Assembly: GCA_902588965.1 (NCBI GenBank)
Contig: CACIRD010000002.1
Location: 1 to 64,000, forward strand
DNA: 64,000 nucleotides
Reading direction: 5' to 3'
Source: an uncultured Pelagibacteraceae bacterium
Lineage (GTDB): Bacteria; Pseudomonadota; Alphaproteobacteria; Pelagibacterales; Pelagibacteraceae
Shown: positions 25,708 to 34,715 of the stretch, in pieces
How positions within the stretch are numbered: position 1 is the stretch's first letter
Layout: the number at the start of each line of letters is the position of its first letter
Notes under the pieces: model-generated
Told to the model about the DNA's origin: nothing
Seen by the model: the letters and a program-made list of their open reading frames with translations, nothing else
Database searches by the model: none
Translations under genes and position numbers: made by a program

Positions 25708-26727
25708 ATGCACTTAAATTTTATAATCGTTTTCTTAGGTTTATCAATGTTTTTAATTTATTTCTGCAAATCAAAAAATTTATTCGTAGATTATAAGCTT
25801 GAAAAACACAAAAGATATTCAACACATCAAAAAAGTTATTCAATTGGTGGTTTATTGTTAATTTTTTATATGATTTATAACTTCGGTTATATTTCGAAGA
25901 ATTATTTGCTTTTGATTTTTTTAATTTCTATTTTCACTTTAGGTCTATTATCAGATTTGAAAAGATTAAATAGTGTTAGTTTAAGATTTTTTTTGCAAAT
26001 TATAATAATTTTTTTTTCTATAGCTTTTTTAAATATAGAAATTAATGAAACAAGAATTGAACTTTTTGATAAAATTCTCCAAAATAAAGTAATTAATATT
26101 TTTTTTGTTATTTTCTGCATGATGGTTTTAATAAACGGTGGGAACTTTATTGATGGTTTGAATGGTTTACTCTTGACTTATTTTTTAGTTGTATTCCTAA
26201 TTATTTCTCTAAATTTTTCAGATTTTCATTTTGTAGACAAGGAATTTTTAATAAATCTTATTATAGTTCTCAGTATAATTTTAGTTTTAAATATTTTGGG
26301 ATTTTTATATATGGGGGACTCTGGTGCATATTTATTATCTTTTATTGCTGGATACTATTTAATAGAATTTTCTTCAAACAATATTGCAATTTCACCTTAT
26401 TTTATAATTGTTCTTCTTTGGTATCCCTGTTTTGAACTATTATTTTCAATGATAAGAAGATCCTCTAAAGATATAAAAACTTATAAGCCCGATACTCTCC
26501 ACTTACATCAAATGATTTATGTTTTTTTTAAAAAAAAATTAAATACTAATAATAATCGTATTTTCCATTTATATTCCTCAATTATAATTAATTTTTATAA
26601 TGCCATAGTTTTTTATATTGCTATTAATTTTATTTATAGATCTGAAATACTAATAAGTATTATAATATTAAATATAGTCGTATATCTAATTATTTATAGT
26701 TTTTTGAAAAATAAAAAATTTAGTTAA
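25708..26727 (+). CDS. WecA/MraY-like undecaprenyl-phosphate glycosyl-1-phosphate transferase
   Basis: The 339-residue polytopic protein has about ten hydrophobic helices. It shows HKRYSTHQKSYSIGG (cytoplasmic loop 1), GNFIDGLNGL near 145 (conserved Asp), YMGDSGAY near 200 and the C-terminal KPDTLHLHQM loop with His-x-His typical of polyprenyl-phosphate transferases. The DDxx pair of WecA reads Ser-Asp in GLLSDLKRL, a variation worth noting. It should start glycan assembly by moving a sugar-1-phosphate (probably a HexNAc) onto undecaprenyl phosphate at the inner membrane. It precedes by 5 bases a large membrane protein in the same orientation. Confidence 0.85.
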   Translation: MHLNFIIVFLGLSMFLIYFCKSKNLFVDYKLEKHKRYSTHQKSYSIGGLLLIFYMIYNFGYISKNYLLLIFLISIFTLGLLSDLKRLNSVSLRFFLQIIIIFFSIAFLNIEINETRIELFDKILQNKVINIFFVIFCMMVLINGGNFIDGLNGLLLTYFLVVFLIISLNFSDFHFVDKEFLINLIIVLSIILVLNILGFLYMGDSGAYLLSFIAGYYLIEFSSNNIAISPYFIIVLLWYPCFELLFSMIRRSSKDIKTYKPDTLHLHQMIYVFFKKKLNTNNNRIFHLYSSIIINFYNAIVFYIAINFIYRSEILISIIILNIVVYLIIYSFLKNKKFS

Positions 26728-26732
26728 TCTAT

Positions 26733-28403
26733 ATGGAATTTATTAAATTTATCTTAATTTACTTTTTTTTGACTCTCTCCATAATTGGATATGGATTAAT
26801 TTTTTCTCTCAAGCTAACCAAATATAACAATTTTTATAAATCTAACATATCAGTCGGATATGTAGGAATTTTTGGGGTTTTTTTCTTAATTTTAATATCT
26901 TATCTTACAAATCTTTTTTTCCCTCACAGTAATCTGCATAACCTTTTAGTTTTAATTATTGGAATTTTTTTTTTCCTATTTTTCTTTTTTTTGAATAAAA
27001 TTAAATTTGAATTAAGATACTTTTTTCTAGCTTATTTACTATCATTTTTTGCAATTTTTTATTTTAAAAGTCACGATGATTTTTCTTATTATCATCTAAG
27101 TTTTATTAATAATCTTGTTTTGAACAAAACAGAATTCGGCGTAGGCCAGTTTGATCCAGCTTTTAACCATGTCTCATCCCTATTTTATTTTCACTCTTTA
27201 TTTAAAACCTTTATTACTAAAGACTTTTTCTATCAGATAGGTCAATTAGGTATTATAATTTTTGTTAATACAATTTTATTTGAAAATATCTTCAATAGTG
27301 CAAAATCAAAAAAGCTAGATTTAATATTTTTTTTATCTATTTTTTGCGTAATATTTACTAATATTTTTTTTTATAGGTTAGCTGAACACGGTACAGACAG
27401 ATCAGCACAAATATTGTTTTTTTTATCATTTATATTAATAATTGAATTAATCGACTCCAAAAAATTATTAAAGCAAAATTTTGAAATACTATTAATAATT
27501 TTTACTTTAATTATATCTATAAAATCTTTTTATATATTATACTCAGTTTTATTTTTTTATATTTACTTTAAATATTTTAAAGCATCTCAATTTTTGGAAT
27601 TTTGTAAAAACTTTAAGATTCTATACTTTTGTTCCTTAGTTTTTTTACTTACTTTATTTTATAATATTTCTCACTCAGGCTGTTTACTTTACCCAGTTAA
27701 ATTTACATGCCCTGATATTTTCTTTTGGGGACTAGGAAAAGAAAAAGTTTTACATTATATGACCTGGTATGAATTATGGTCTAAAGCAGGAGCCACGCCA
27801 ACATATAGAGTGGAAAATGTAGGAGAGTATCTGTCCGGGCTTAATTGGCTACCAATCTGGATGGAAAACTATTTTTTTAACAAAATGTCAGACTATTTAT
27901 TGGGCATTCTGTTAGCAATAATAATAGTTTTACTTTTTTTTAAGCCCATAAATTTTAAATTTAAAAACTTTAAAAACTATTTTCCAGTTTATTTTTTAAT
28001 ATTCCTTCTTTTTTTAGAATGGTTTTTGAGACATCCCAGTCTAAGATATGGAGGTTATATAATAATTTTTTTACTTTTAACCTTTCCAATTTCACTTCTT
28101 TTGACTAGTCAAAACTTTTCTTTTAAAAATAAAAAAAATTCTATAATTATAATTTTTTTAATATGTTTAGTTATATTTGCTGGAAGAAATGTAAATAGGC
28201 TTTTCAAAGAAAATCATGTTTATAAATATAATCTCTTAAAAAATCCTTACTATCGTATGGATGATAATTTTTTTTATATGCAAAAAAGTAAACTTAAACT
28301 TTTTAAAGATAAGGATAAATGTTACGAAGATAATTCTCTGTCATATATTAAATGTAGGAAAATTGGAAATTATAGATTTTATTACTCTTCAAAAAAAAAT
28401 TAA
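26733..28403 (+). CDS. Polytopic membrane protein, GT-C-like (hypothetical)
   Basis: The 556-residue protein has roughly 10-12 hydrophobic helices. A large loop after the third or fourth helix reads KSHDDFSYYHLSFINN near 110, placing an acidic pair at the start of the first large periplasmic loop as in GT-C glycosyltransferases and oligosaccharide polymerases. A second soluble stretch (about 330-385) contains several Trp residues. Function is not certain: it could transfer a sugar from a polyprenyl donor or polymerise repeats. It follows the WecA-like gene by 5 bases and overlaps the convergent GT2 by 4 bases. Confidence 0.6.
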   Translation: MEFIKFILIYFFLTLSIIGYGLIFSLKLTKYNNFYKSNISVGYVGIFGVFFLILISYLTNLFFPHSNLHNLLVLIIGIFFFLFFFFLNKIKFELRYFFLAYLLSFFAIFYFKSHDDFSYYHLSFINNLVLNKTEFGVGQFDPAFNHVSSLFYFHSLFKTFITKDFFYQIGQLGIIIFVNTILFENIFNSAKSKKLDLIFFLSIFCVIFTNIFFYRLAEHGTDRSAQILFFLSFILIIELIDSKKLLKQNFEILLIIFTLIISIKSFYILYSVLFFYIYFKYFKASQFLEFCKNFKILYFCSLVFLLTLFYNISHSGCLLYPVKFTCPDIFFWGLGKEKVLHYMTWYELWSKAGATPTYRVENVGEYLSGLNWLPIWMENYFFNKMSDYLLGILLAIIIVLLFFKPINFKFKNFKNYFPVYFLIFLLFLEWFLRHPSLRYGGYIIIFLLLTFPISLLLTSQNFSFKNKKNSIIIIFLICLVIFAGRNVNRLFKENHVYKYNLLKNPYYRMDDNFFYMQKSKLKLFKDKDKCYEDNSLSYIKCRKIGNYRFYYSSKKN

Positions 28404-29143
28404 AATTTTCTTTTAATGGAGAATAGACTTAATTTAATTAAATAAAAAATTGATTTAAAAAAATTAAAATTTTCATAAACATAATAAACTTTATAAGCGT
28501 CAGATATTTTTTGCGCAAAGCTTGAGGAAAGAGAATTATTAACTTTATTCCAGATAACTAAATATTCATTAAGTTTATGCGCATATATATTCTCTTTTGT
28601 AATTTTAAGCCAAGCGACGAGATCCTCTTGCGTTGATATTGATGGAAATAGATTGTTTTTTATAATTTTTTTATTTAACATGACTGTCGAAAGCCCAATA
28701 TCACAAGAATTTATTAGATCAAAGTAACCCAATTTATCCTTTTTACTTTCAACTTTGATTTTTTTTTTAAGGGATATATTTTTTTCATAATTACAAAATG
28801 TGAAATCAAATTTATTTTTTTTCATAAAATTTATTTGTTTTTCTAATTTTTCAGGGAACCAAAAGTCGTCAGCATCTAAAAATGCTACTATTTCACCATT
28901 AGAGTTTTTTATACCTATATTTCTTGAGACACCGGCACCAAAATTTGAGGAGTTTCTAATAATTTTTATTTTAGGATTATTTTTAAATTCTTTATTTAAA
29001 AGATTGAAATCTGACAACGTGTCATCGTCATAAACTACGATTATTTCGAAGTCTTTATAGGTTTGATTTAAAACAGAGTTAATTGATTGTTTAATATAAT
29101 CAATTTTTTTATAATAAGGGATTATTACACTTACTAATGGCAT
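28400..29143 (-). CDS. Glycosyltransferase family 2
   Basis: The 247-residue protein begins VSVIIPYYKK and has the classic SVLNQTYKDFEIIVVYDDD block (about 23-42), NFGAGVSRNIGI near 66, and FLDADDFWFPEKLEKQI near 86-102 with the DxD site. These are hallmarks of WcaA/WaaB-like family 2 transferases. It is alone on the minus strand with a 67-base divergent spacer before the FkbM gene. The C-terminal 40 residues are hydrophobic-aromatic and basic. Donor and acceptor unknown. Confidence 0.88.
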   Translation of the reverse strand: MPLVSVIIPYYKKIDYIKQSINSVLNQTYKDFEIIVVYDDDTLSDFNLLNKEFKNNPKIKIIRNSSNFGAGVSRNIGIKNSNGEIVAFLDADDFWFPEKLEKQINFMKKNKFDFTFCNYEKNISLKKKIKVESKKDKLGYFDLINSCDIGLSTVMLNKKIIKNNLFPSISTQEDLVAWLKITKENIYAHKLNEYLVIWNKVNNSLSSSFAQKISDAYKVYYVYENFNFFKSIFYLIKLSLFSIKRKF

Positions 29144-29210
29144 ATTTTTTAATAATCAGTTAATTAATACATACTAATATAGATTTTATTTATATTAAAT
29201 AACTAAATTT

Positions 29211-29930
29211 ATGTATTTCAAAATATTGAGATTAATTTTATCTTTTTTTGACTTCTTTAATAAAAAAAAAATTTTATTCTTTTTTAAAAACAAAAATAAA
29301 ATTGAATTTTCTTTATTTATAGATGTTGGTGCACACCACGGTGAAACCATAAATTTTTTTAAAAAAAAACTTAATATTAAAAATATATTGGCCTTTGAAC
29401 CTAGCCTTCCTAATTATCAAAAACTATTAAAGAAAACAAAAAATATAAAAAATTTAAAGATTTACAATATTGGATTAGGAGAAAAAAAAGAAGTTTTAGA
29501 TTTTAAGCAACATATAGAATCCTCTTCGTCAACAATAATAAAAATAAATGATCAGTCAAAATACTTTAAGAGAAAAAATCGATATCTAGATTTTTTTGAT
29601 AGAAAAAAAAAATTTAGTATAATTAAAGTTAATATTGATAGACTGGATAACATTTTAAGTGAACTTAAAATTAAAAAAATTGATGTGCTTAAAATTGACA
29701 CAGAAGGATATGACTTTAATGTTATGAAAGGTCTGGGGGATTATATTAAAATTGTAAAATATATATATTTTGAACATCATTTTCATAACATGTTAGTAAA
29801 AGATTATACTTTGTCGGATGTAAATAGCTTTTTAATAAGCAATAATTTTACTAAAGTTTTTAAAACAAAAATGTACTTTAGAAAAACATTCGAATATATA
29901 TATTTCAATAAATCTTATAAAGAAGATTAA
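29211..29930 (+). CDS. FkbM-family SAM-dependent methyltransferase
   Basis: The 239-residue class I methyltransferase has the SAM motif FIDVGAHHGETI near residue 36, an acidic end of strand two (FEPSLPNY), and IDVLKIDTEGYDFNVMKGL near 162, the hallmark of FkbM-type O-methyltransferases. Such enzymes in glycan islands methylate sugar hydroxyls. A short N-terminal hydrophobic/aromatic stretch may reflect membrane contact. It is followed 3 bases later by a GT2 gene, so the pair is probably co-transcribed. Confidence 0.87.
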   Translation: MYFKILRLILSFFDFFNKKKILFFFKNKNKIEFSLFIDVGAHHGETINFFKKKLNIKNILAFEPSLPNYQKLLKKTKNIKNLKIYNIGLGEKKEVLDFKQHIESSSSTIIKINDQSKYFKRKNRYLDFFDRKKKFSIIKVNIDRLDNILSELKIKKIDVLKIDTEGYDFNVMKGLGDYIKIVKYIYFEHHFHNMLVKDYTLSDVNSFLISNNFTKVFKTKMYFRKTFEYIYFNKSYKED

Positions 29931-29933
29931 ATT

Positions 29934-30608
29934 ATGCACGATTTGACATTAGTTCTCCCAACAAAAAAAGAGGCTGAGTCTTTGCCAATATTTCTCAAAG
30001 AACTTGAAAAATATAATTGTAAAAAATTAATATGCTTAGAAAAAGAAGATACAGAGACAAAGAAAGCAATTGCAAATTTTGAAAATATTAAAATTTTAGA
30101 GCAAAAAAATAACGGTTTCGGAAATGCCCTCATAGAAGGCATTAACAGTGTAGATACGGAGTATTGCTGCATTATCAATGCAGATGGATCAATGGATCCA
30201 AAATATTTACCAGAAATGAGAAACTTATGTGATACAAAAGATTTTGTTTTTGCTTCAAGATATCAAAAACCAAATGGTGGAAGTGATGATGATGATTTTA
30301 TAACAATGACCGGAAACTATTTTTTTACTTTTTTAGGAAATTTTTTATTTAATTTAAAAATTACAGATATTTTGTTTTTATATACGCTAGGAAAAACTTC
30401 TTCATTTAAAAAACTTAACTTAAAAAGTTTTGATTTTAGACTTTGTGTTGAAATTCCAATAAAAGCTAAACATCATAATATGAAGTATTCTTGTTTATCC
30501 AGCTATGAAAGAGAGAGAATAGGTGGAAAAAAGAAAGTTAATGCTGTAAAAGATGGATTGCTTATATTATTTGAACTTGTTAAGTACATTTTTAAAAATA
30601 AAAATTAA
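29934..30608 (+). CDS. Glycosyltransferase family 2 (DPM1-like)
   Basis: The 224-residue protein starts LTLVLPTKKEAESLP, has NNGFGNALIEGI near 58-69 and an acidic metal site INADGSMDPKYL near 79-90. The E-A-E-S-L-P and N-G-x-G-x-A-L patterns fit the dolichyl-phosphate-mannose-synthase-like branch, which often charges polyprenyl phosphate with a hexose for later use by GT-C enzymes. A mid-protein hydrophobic stretch (FFTFLGNFLFNL) may contact the bilayer. It precedes gmd by 12 bases, which may link it to mannose or fucose metabolism (inference). Confidence 0.83.
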   Translation: MHDLTLVLPTKKEAESLPIFLKELEKYNCKKLICLEKEDTETKKAIANFENIKILEQKNNGFGNALIEGINSVDTEYCCIINADGSMDPKYLPEMRNLCDTKDFVFASRYQKPNGGSDDDDFITMTGNYFFTFLGNFLFNLKITDILFLYTLGKTSSFKKLNLKSFDFRLCVEIPIKAKHHNMKYSCLSSYERERIGGKKKVNAVKDGLLILFELVKYIFKNKN

Positions 30609-30620
30609 AATTTGTTATAA

Positions 30621-31664
30621 ATGAAAAAAACTGCACTTATATTTGGTATTACAGGACAAGATGGTTCATATCTTGCTGAACTTCTTATTAAAAAAAATTA
30701 TATTGTACACGGAATCAAAAGAAGATCTTCATCAATTAATACTGGAAGAATTGATCATATTTATCAAGATCCACATATAAAAAAAAGGAATTTTATTTTA
30801 CACTATGGTGACATCACCGACTCTCTTTCTGTTACAAGATTAATAAATCAGATTAAACCAAACGAGGTTTATAATTTAGCTGCACAATCACATGTTCAAG
30901 TTTCTTTTGAGTCACCCGAATATACAGCTAATGCTGATGGGCTTGGTGCTTTAAGAATATTAGAAGCCATAAGATTTAATAAATTAGAAAAAAAAACAAA
31001 ATTTTATCAAGCAGGCACTTCTGAGTTATATGGTTTAAATGAAAAAACACCACAAAATGAAAAAACACCTTTTCACCCAGCAAGTCCATATGGAGTTGCG
31101 AAACTTTATGCACATTGGGTTACTATAAACTATAGAGAAGCTTATGATATGTATGCATGTAATGGTATCTTATTTAATCACGAAAGCCCAAGAAGAGGTG
31201 AAACTTTTGTTACACAAAAAATTGTTCAGGCATTATGTAGGATAAAATTAAAAAAACAGAAAACCCTTTATTTAGGTAATTTATACTCAAAAAGAGATTG
31301 GGGGCACGCAAAAGATTATGTTTTAGCTATGTGGTTAATGCTACAACAAAAAACCCCCCAAGATTTTGTAATAGCTACAGGACATCAAGCGAGTGTTAAA
31401 AGTTTTATAAATTTAGTATCGAAAAAACTTGAAATTAAAATTTCTTGGAAAGGCAAAGGAATAAATGAAAAGGCTGTCGATGAAAATGGTGTGGTAGTAG
31501 TGGCATGTGATAAAGCCTATTATAGACCCTTAGAAGTAAATAATTTACTAGGTGACGCAAAAAAAGCAAAAAAATTATTAAAATGGAAACCAAAGTATAA
31601 TTTAAATGATTTAGTAGATGAAATGATTTCTGAAGAATTAAAATTAATTTTAAATGATAAGTAA
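30621..31664 (+). CDS. gmd: GDP-mannose 4,6-dehydratase
   Basis: Converts GDP-D-mannose to GDP-4-keto-6-deoxy-D-mannose. The 347-residue protein has [10 protein letters not shown] (NADP motif, residues 9-18), [22 protein letters not shown], the active-site triad segment [13 protein letters not shown] and [13 protein letters not shown], all near-invariant in GMD. Length equals the family norm. It overlaps fcl by 11 bases, so GDP-L-fucose is the expected end product. Its 4-keto intermediate is also the substrate of ColD enzymes, which may link it to the ColD-like gene at 18.1 kb. Confidence 0.95.
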   Translation: MKKTALIFGITGQDGSYLAELLIKKNYIVHGIKRRSSSINTGRIDHIYQDPHIKKRNFILHYGDITDSLSVTRLINQIKPNEVYNLAAQSHVQVSFESPEYTANADGLGALRILEAIRFNKLEKKTKFYQAGTSELYGLNEKTPQNEKTPFHPASPYGVAKLYAHWVTINYREAYDMYACNGILFNHESPRRGETFVTQKIVQALCRIKLKKQKTLYLGNLYSKRDWGHAKDYVLAMWLMLQQKTPQDFVIATGHQASVKSFINLVSKKLEIKISWKGKGINEKAVDENGVVVVACDKAYYRPLEVNNLLGDAKKAKKLLKWKPKYNLNDLVDEMISEELKLILNDK

Positions 31665-32595
31665 AAATTCAAAAATCTATATCGCTGGTCATAATGGAAT
31701 GGTCGGTTCAGCTATAACGCGAAAATTAAAACAAAAAGGATTTAAAAACCTAATTTTTAAGGATAAAAATCAACTAGACTTAGTTGACCAAAAAAAAACT
31801 TTTCAATTTTTAAAACGTAATAAACCAGAATTTGTTATATTAGCGGCTGCTAGAGTTGGCGGTATAGTTGCCAATTCAAAATATAAAGATAAATTTTTAT
31901 ATGAAAATCTGCAAATTCAAAATAATATAATTCACGGATCATACCAAGCAGGAGTCAAAAATTTATTTTTTTTAGGCTCTAGTTGCATATATCCAAAATT
32001 CTGTAAACAGCCAATGAAGGAAAAATATTTATTAACTGGATCATTGGAAGAAAGTAATGATGCATATGCAATTGCTAAAATAGCTGGTTTAAAGATGTGT
32101 CAATATTATACTGATATGCTCAACTTAAACTATAAAAGTTTAATGCCACCAAACCTCTATGGACCAAATGATAATTTTGACCTTAATAATTCACATTTTT
32201 ATCCTGCATTATTAAAAAAAATTTACTACTCAAAGATAAATAACAAAAAAATTTTAAATATTTGGGGTACAGGAAAAGCTAAAAGGGAGCTTATGTTTGT
32301 TGAAGATTTTGCCGACTCGATAATTTTTTTTATGAATAAAAAAATTAAAGAACCATTTATCAACATAGGAATAGGTAAGGACTATCCCATTAAATGGTAT
32401 GCAAAATTTTTAATGAAAAAAATGAGTGTTAAACTTAAAATAAAATATGATAAATCAAAACCGGATGGTATGCCAAAAAAATGCCTAGATATTGGATTAG
32501 CTAAGAAATATGGATGGAAACCAAAAAATGATTTTGGCAAAGCTTTCGATATAACCTTTAATTATTTTTTAAAAAACAAAAAAAAATTTAAATAA
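31654..32595 (+). CDS. fcl: GDP-L-fucose synthase
   Basis: The 313-residue SDR epimerase-reductase makes GDP-L-fucose from GDP-4-keto-6-deoxymannose. Motifs are [11 protein letters not shown] (NADP binding, residues 11-21), [21 protein letters not shown] with the catalytic Ser/Cys, YAIAK Tyr/Lys, and [13 protein letters not shown]. These are specific to Fcl/WcaG. It overlaps gmd by 11 bases. A ColC-type GDP-L-colitose synthase is a related alternative, but the SSCIYP and [10 protein letters not shown] blocks are standard Fcl. Confidence 0.93.
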   Translation: MISKNSKIYIAGHNGMVGSAITRKLKQKGFKNLIFKDKNQLDLVDQKKTFQFLKRNKPEFVILAAARVGGIVANSKYKDKFLYENLQIQNNIIHGSYQAGVKNLFFLGSSCIYPKFCKQPMKEKYLLTGSLEESNDAYAIAKIAGLKMCQYYTDMLNLNYKSLMPPNLYGPNDNFDLNNSHFYPALLKKIYYSKINNKKILNIWGTGKAKRELMFVEDFADSIIFFMNKKIKEPFINIGIGKDYPIKWYAKFLMKKMSVKLKIKYDKSKPDGMPKKCLDIGLAKKYGWKPKNDFGKAFDITFNYFLKNKKKFK

Positions 32596-32600
32596 ACTTA

Positions 32601-33485
32601 ATGAAAAAATATATAGTCGTAACCGGAGGTGCCGGGTTTGTTGGTTCTAATTTAGTTGAGTACCTTGTGAAAAAAACCAATTTAAAAATTATTTCTATAG
32701 ATAATTATTCTACAGGAAAAAAAATCAATCATTATAAAAATCCAAGAGTTAAATACATAAAAGGATATACAAAAAATATTTCATCAATTTTAAAAACAAA
32801 AAAAAACTCTATTCACTCTCTATTTCATTTTGGCGAATTTGCGAGGATATTTCAAAGCTTTGAAAATATGAATGAGTGTTTAAACTCAAATTCAATCGGA
32901 ACAAATGCAGTTTTTAATTTTTGTCTAAAAAACAAAATTAAGCTGATATATTCCGCAACATCAGCCTCCCTTGGTAATCGTGGCAAAGATAAAAACTTAT
33001 CACCATATGCTTTTACAAAATCTAAAAATTTGGAGTTATTAGAAAATTTAAGAAAATGGTTTAATTTTAAATTTGAAATTATTTATTTTTACAATGTATA
33101 TGGACCCAAGCAGATTTGCAAAGGTCCGATGGCCACAGTCGTAGGTATATTTGAATATTATTATAAAAGAGGACTACCTCTACCAGTTGTTAAACCCGGA
33201 ACGCAATCTAGAAGATTTACACATATTGATGATACTATTAAAGTTTGCTTTGAAGCCTGGAAAAAGAATCAGTGCAAACACTACAGTATCTCAAATAAAG
33301 ATTCTTTTACAATTATTGAGTTAGCCAAACTATTCAATTCAAAAATTAAATATTTACCGAGCAGAAAAGGAGAGAGGTTTGCATCAGCTTTAACCAGCTT
33401 AAATCTATCAAACAAAGTTTATAGAAGATATGGATTAATACATTTAGAGGATTATGTAGAAAAATTTATATCTAGCACTTCATAA
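32601..33485 (+). CDS. UDP-glucose 4-epimerase-like SDR
   Basis: The 294-residue extended SDR has GGAGFVGSN (residues 8-16), IDNYSTGKK, an HFGEFARIFQSF substrate segment, SATSASLG in place of the usual SS-x-x-VYG, and YAFTK as the catalytic Tyr/Lys. The changed segment after SATS and the HFGE sequence suggest a specialised epimerase. It is the last gene of the left island before the 5S rRNA and follows fcl by 5 bases. Substrate unknown. Confidence 0.75.
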   Translation: MKKYIVVTGGAGFVGSNLVEYLVKKTNLKIISIDNYSTGKKINHYKNPRVKYIKGYTKNISSILKTKKNSIHSLFHFGEFARIFQSFENMNECLNSNSIGTNAVFNFCLKNKIKLIYSATSASLGNRGKDKNLSPYAFTKSKNLELLENLRKWFNFKFEIIYFYNVYGPKQICKGPMATVVGIFEYYYKRGLPLPVVKPGTQSRRFTHIDDTIKVCFEAWKKNQCKHYSISNKDSFTIIELAKLFNSKIKYLPSRKGERFASALTSLNLSNKVYRRYGLIHLEDYVEKFISSTS

Positions 33486-33492
33486 ATTATAA

Positions 33493-33520
33493 TTGCAATT
33501 TCTTATTTTTTTTGTATAAG
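33493..33520 (+). promoter_or_regulatory. Sigma-70-like promoter directly upstream of 5S rRNA
   Basis: TTGCAA (33493-33498) and TATAAG (33515-33520) are separated by 16 bases. The predicted transcription start falls at about 33526-33527, the deduced 5' end of mature 5S rRNA. It would let the isolated 5S gene be transcribed without its rRNA operon. In such AT-rich DNA a chance match is possible. Confidence 0.45.
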
Positions 33521-33525
33521 TCTTT

Positions 33526-33643
33526 GGCCTGGTGATTATTGCGAAGGTGTAATACCCGATCCCATTCCGAACTCGGAAGTCAAGCCCTTCTGCGCCGATG
33601 GTACTTTGTCTTAAGACATGGAAGAGTAGGACGTTGCCAGGCT
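33526..33643 (+). rRNA. rrf: 5S ribosomal RNA, solitary
   Basis: The stem I strands GCCTGG (33527-33532) and CCAGGC (33637-33642) are complementary and bracket about 118 bases. Inside are the near-universal core elements CCCGATCCCATTCCGAACTCGG and GAGTAGGACGT-like segments of bacterial 5S, the first given here only as its well-known consensus region. No 23S, 16S or tRNA-Ile/Ala gene is in the window, so this 5S lies at least 33 kb from any rRNA operon on its left and is not followed by one on its right. The exact ends are uncertain by 1-2 bases. Confidence 0.95.
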
Positions 33644-33649
33644 TTAAAT

Positions 33650-34426
33650 TCAGAAAAAAAAATTCACAAATTTTGTAACTAAAAAATCAAAATTAACTTT
33701 TCTTTTTTTCCTTATAAAATAATTAAGTTCGTGTTGCATTTTTCTTCTTTTCCAAAAAGACTTTGAAAAAAAGTTCGAAAAAGTGTCATCAAGATTTCTA
33801 TCGTGCTTTCTTTTAAGGGTTATCTTAGTTAATTCATTATTTATTTTAAAATTATGATCGCAAAATAGAACTAACTGAACGTCAATTGCTAAATATTTCC
33901 AATTAAATGGTTTATTTTTAATAAAAAATTTTTTTAAAATTTCCCTCTTTACAGTAATCGTACTAGTGCCAGTTACTTGCGGCCATTCAATAAAAATTTT
34001 TTTAAAAATTTCATTATTTTTATACTTTTTAAATTTATCTTGTCCTAAAATTTTGTCTTTACTAAAAAAAGATGGTAGATCCTGGTTGATGTATATTTTT
34101 TTATTTGCAACTATTTCGTTTAACTCTTTCAACTTTTTTGGCGCAAACTTATCATCACCATCTAATAAGCAAATATATTTTCCTTTAGACTTATTAAAAC
34201 CAAATAATACCTGGTGCATTTGGTTCATAACTGGATAATTTGATTTTTGCTTAATATGAAAGTATTTAATTTTTTTTGATCTTAAAATTTCTTTATTAAT
34301 TTTAAAATCTGAAGTATCTGTGACTATTATTTCATAATCATAAAAATCCTGATTTATACATGAATTTATACAATCCTTAATAAAACGTATTTGGTTGTGA
34401 GTATTGATAATTATACTAAACCTCAT
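33650..34426 (-). CDS. Glycosyltransferase family 2
   Basis: The 258-residue protein has a GT-A start (IIINTHNQIRFIKDCINSC), an EIIVTDTSD strand, FNKSKGKYICLLDGDDKF near 73-90 with the DGDD metal site, and a basic C-terminus. It is a cytoplasmic family 2 transferase of unknown specificity. It runs antisense to the 5S rRNA gene and its stop lies about 7 bases from the 5S 3' end, with no terminator-like hairpin between them. It shows that island-type genes continue to the right of the 5S, up to rpmJ. Confidence 0.87.
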   Translation of the reverse strand: MRFSIIINTHNQIRFIKDCINSCINQDFYDYEIIVTDTSDFKINKEILRSKKIKYFHIKQKSNYPVMNQMHQVLFGFNKSKGKYICLLDGDDKFAPKKLKELNEIVANKKIYINQDLPSFFSKDKILGQDKFKKYKNNEIFKKIFIEWPQVTGTSTITVKREILKKFFIKNKPFNWKYLAIDVQLVLFCDHNFKINNELTKITLKRKHDRNLDDTFSNFFSKSFWKRRKMQHELNYFIRKKRKVNFDFLVTKFVNFFF

Positions 34427-34473
34427 ATTTTAAATTATTTAATATTTTAAATATTTAAGCAACGATTCTTTTG

Positions 34474-34502
34474 TTGACCAGAGAAACTTTAATAAGTAAA
34501 AG
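34474..34502 (+). promoter_or_regulatory. Possible promoter for rpmJ
   Basis: TTGACC (34474-34479) and TAAAAG (34497-34502) are spaced by 17 bases, 18 bases before the rpmJ start, in the divergent spacer between the GT2 gene and rpmJ. The -35 fits five of six consensus bases and the -10 only four. Confidence 0.3.
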
Positions 34503-34519
34503 TTCAAAAAAAAATAATT

Positions 34520-34645
34520 ATGAAAATTAAAAGTTCGCTAAAATCTTTAAAATCAAGAGATCTAAACTCAAAACTTGTTAGAAGACGGGGTAGAGTTTAT
34601 ATAATAAATAAAAAAAACCCAAAATATAAAGCTAGGCAGAAATAA
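34520..34645 (+). CDS. rpmJ: 50S ribosomal protein L36
   Basis: A 41-codon gene starts at ATG 34520 and stops at TAA 34643-34645. The protein begins [14 protein letters not shown] and continues [23 protein letters not shown], matching the alphaproteobacterial zinc-free (Cys-less) form of L36, a short basic protein of the large subunit. Its length is the family norm for this type. It is the first core gene right of the 5S, with a divergent spacer of 93 bases upstream and 70 bases before pntA. Confidence 0.93.
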   Translation: MKIKSSLKSLKSRDLNSKLVRRRGRVYIINKKNPKYKARQK

Positions 34646-34715
34646 CCTTATGGGTAACTGTCGCACTCATATCATTTATATTTTGAATGCAATTTTTCTA
34701 ATATAATATTTTAAA

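Noticed and set aside
1-33485. CRISPR arrays or insertion sequences in the island
   Set aside because: No regularly spaced repeats, transposase or terminal inverted repeats were seen. Many A/T homopolymers look repetitive but are not spaced repeats.
34685-34707. Full promoter before pntA
   Set aside because: A TATAAT box is present but no -35 at suitable spacing; it was left as a remark in the gene entry only.
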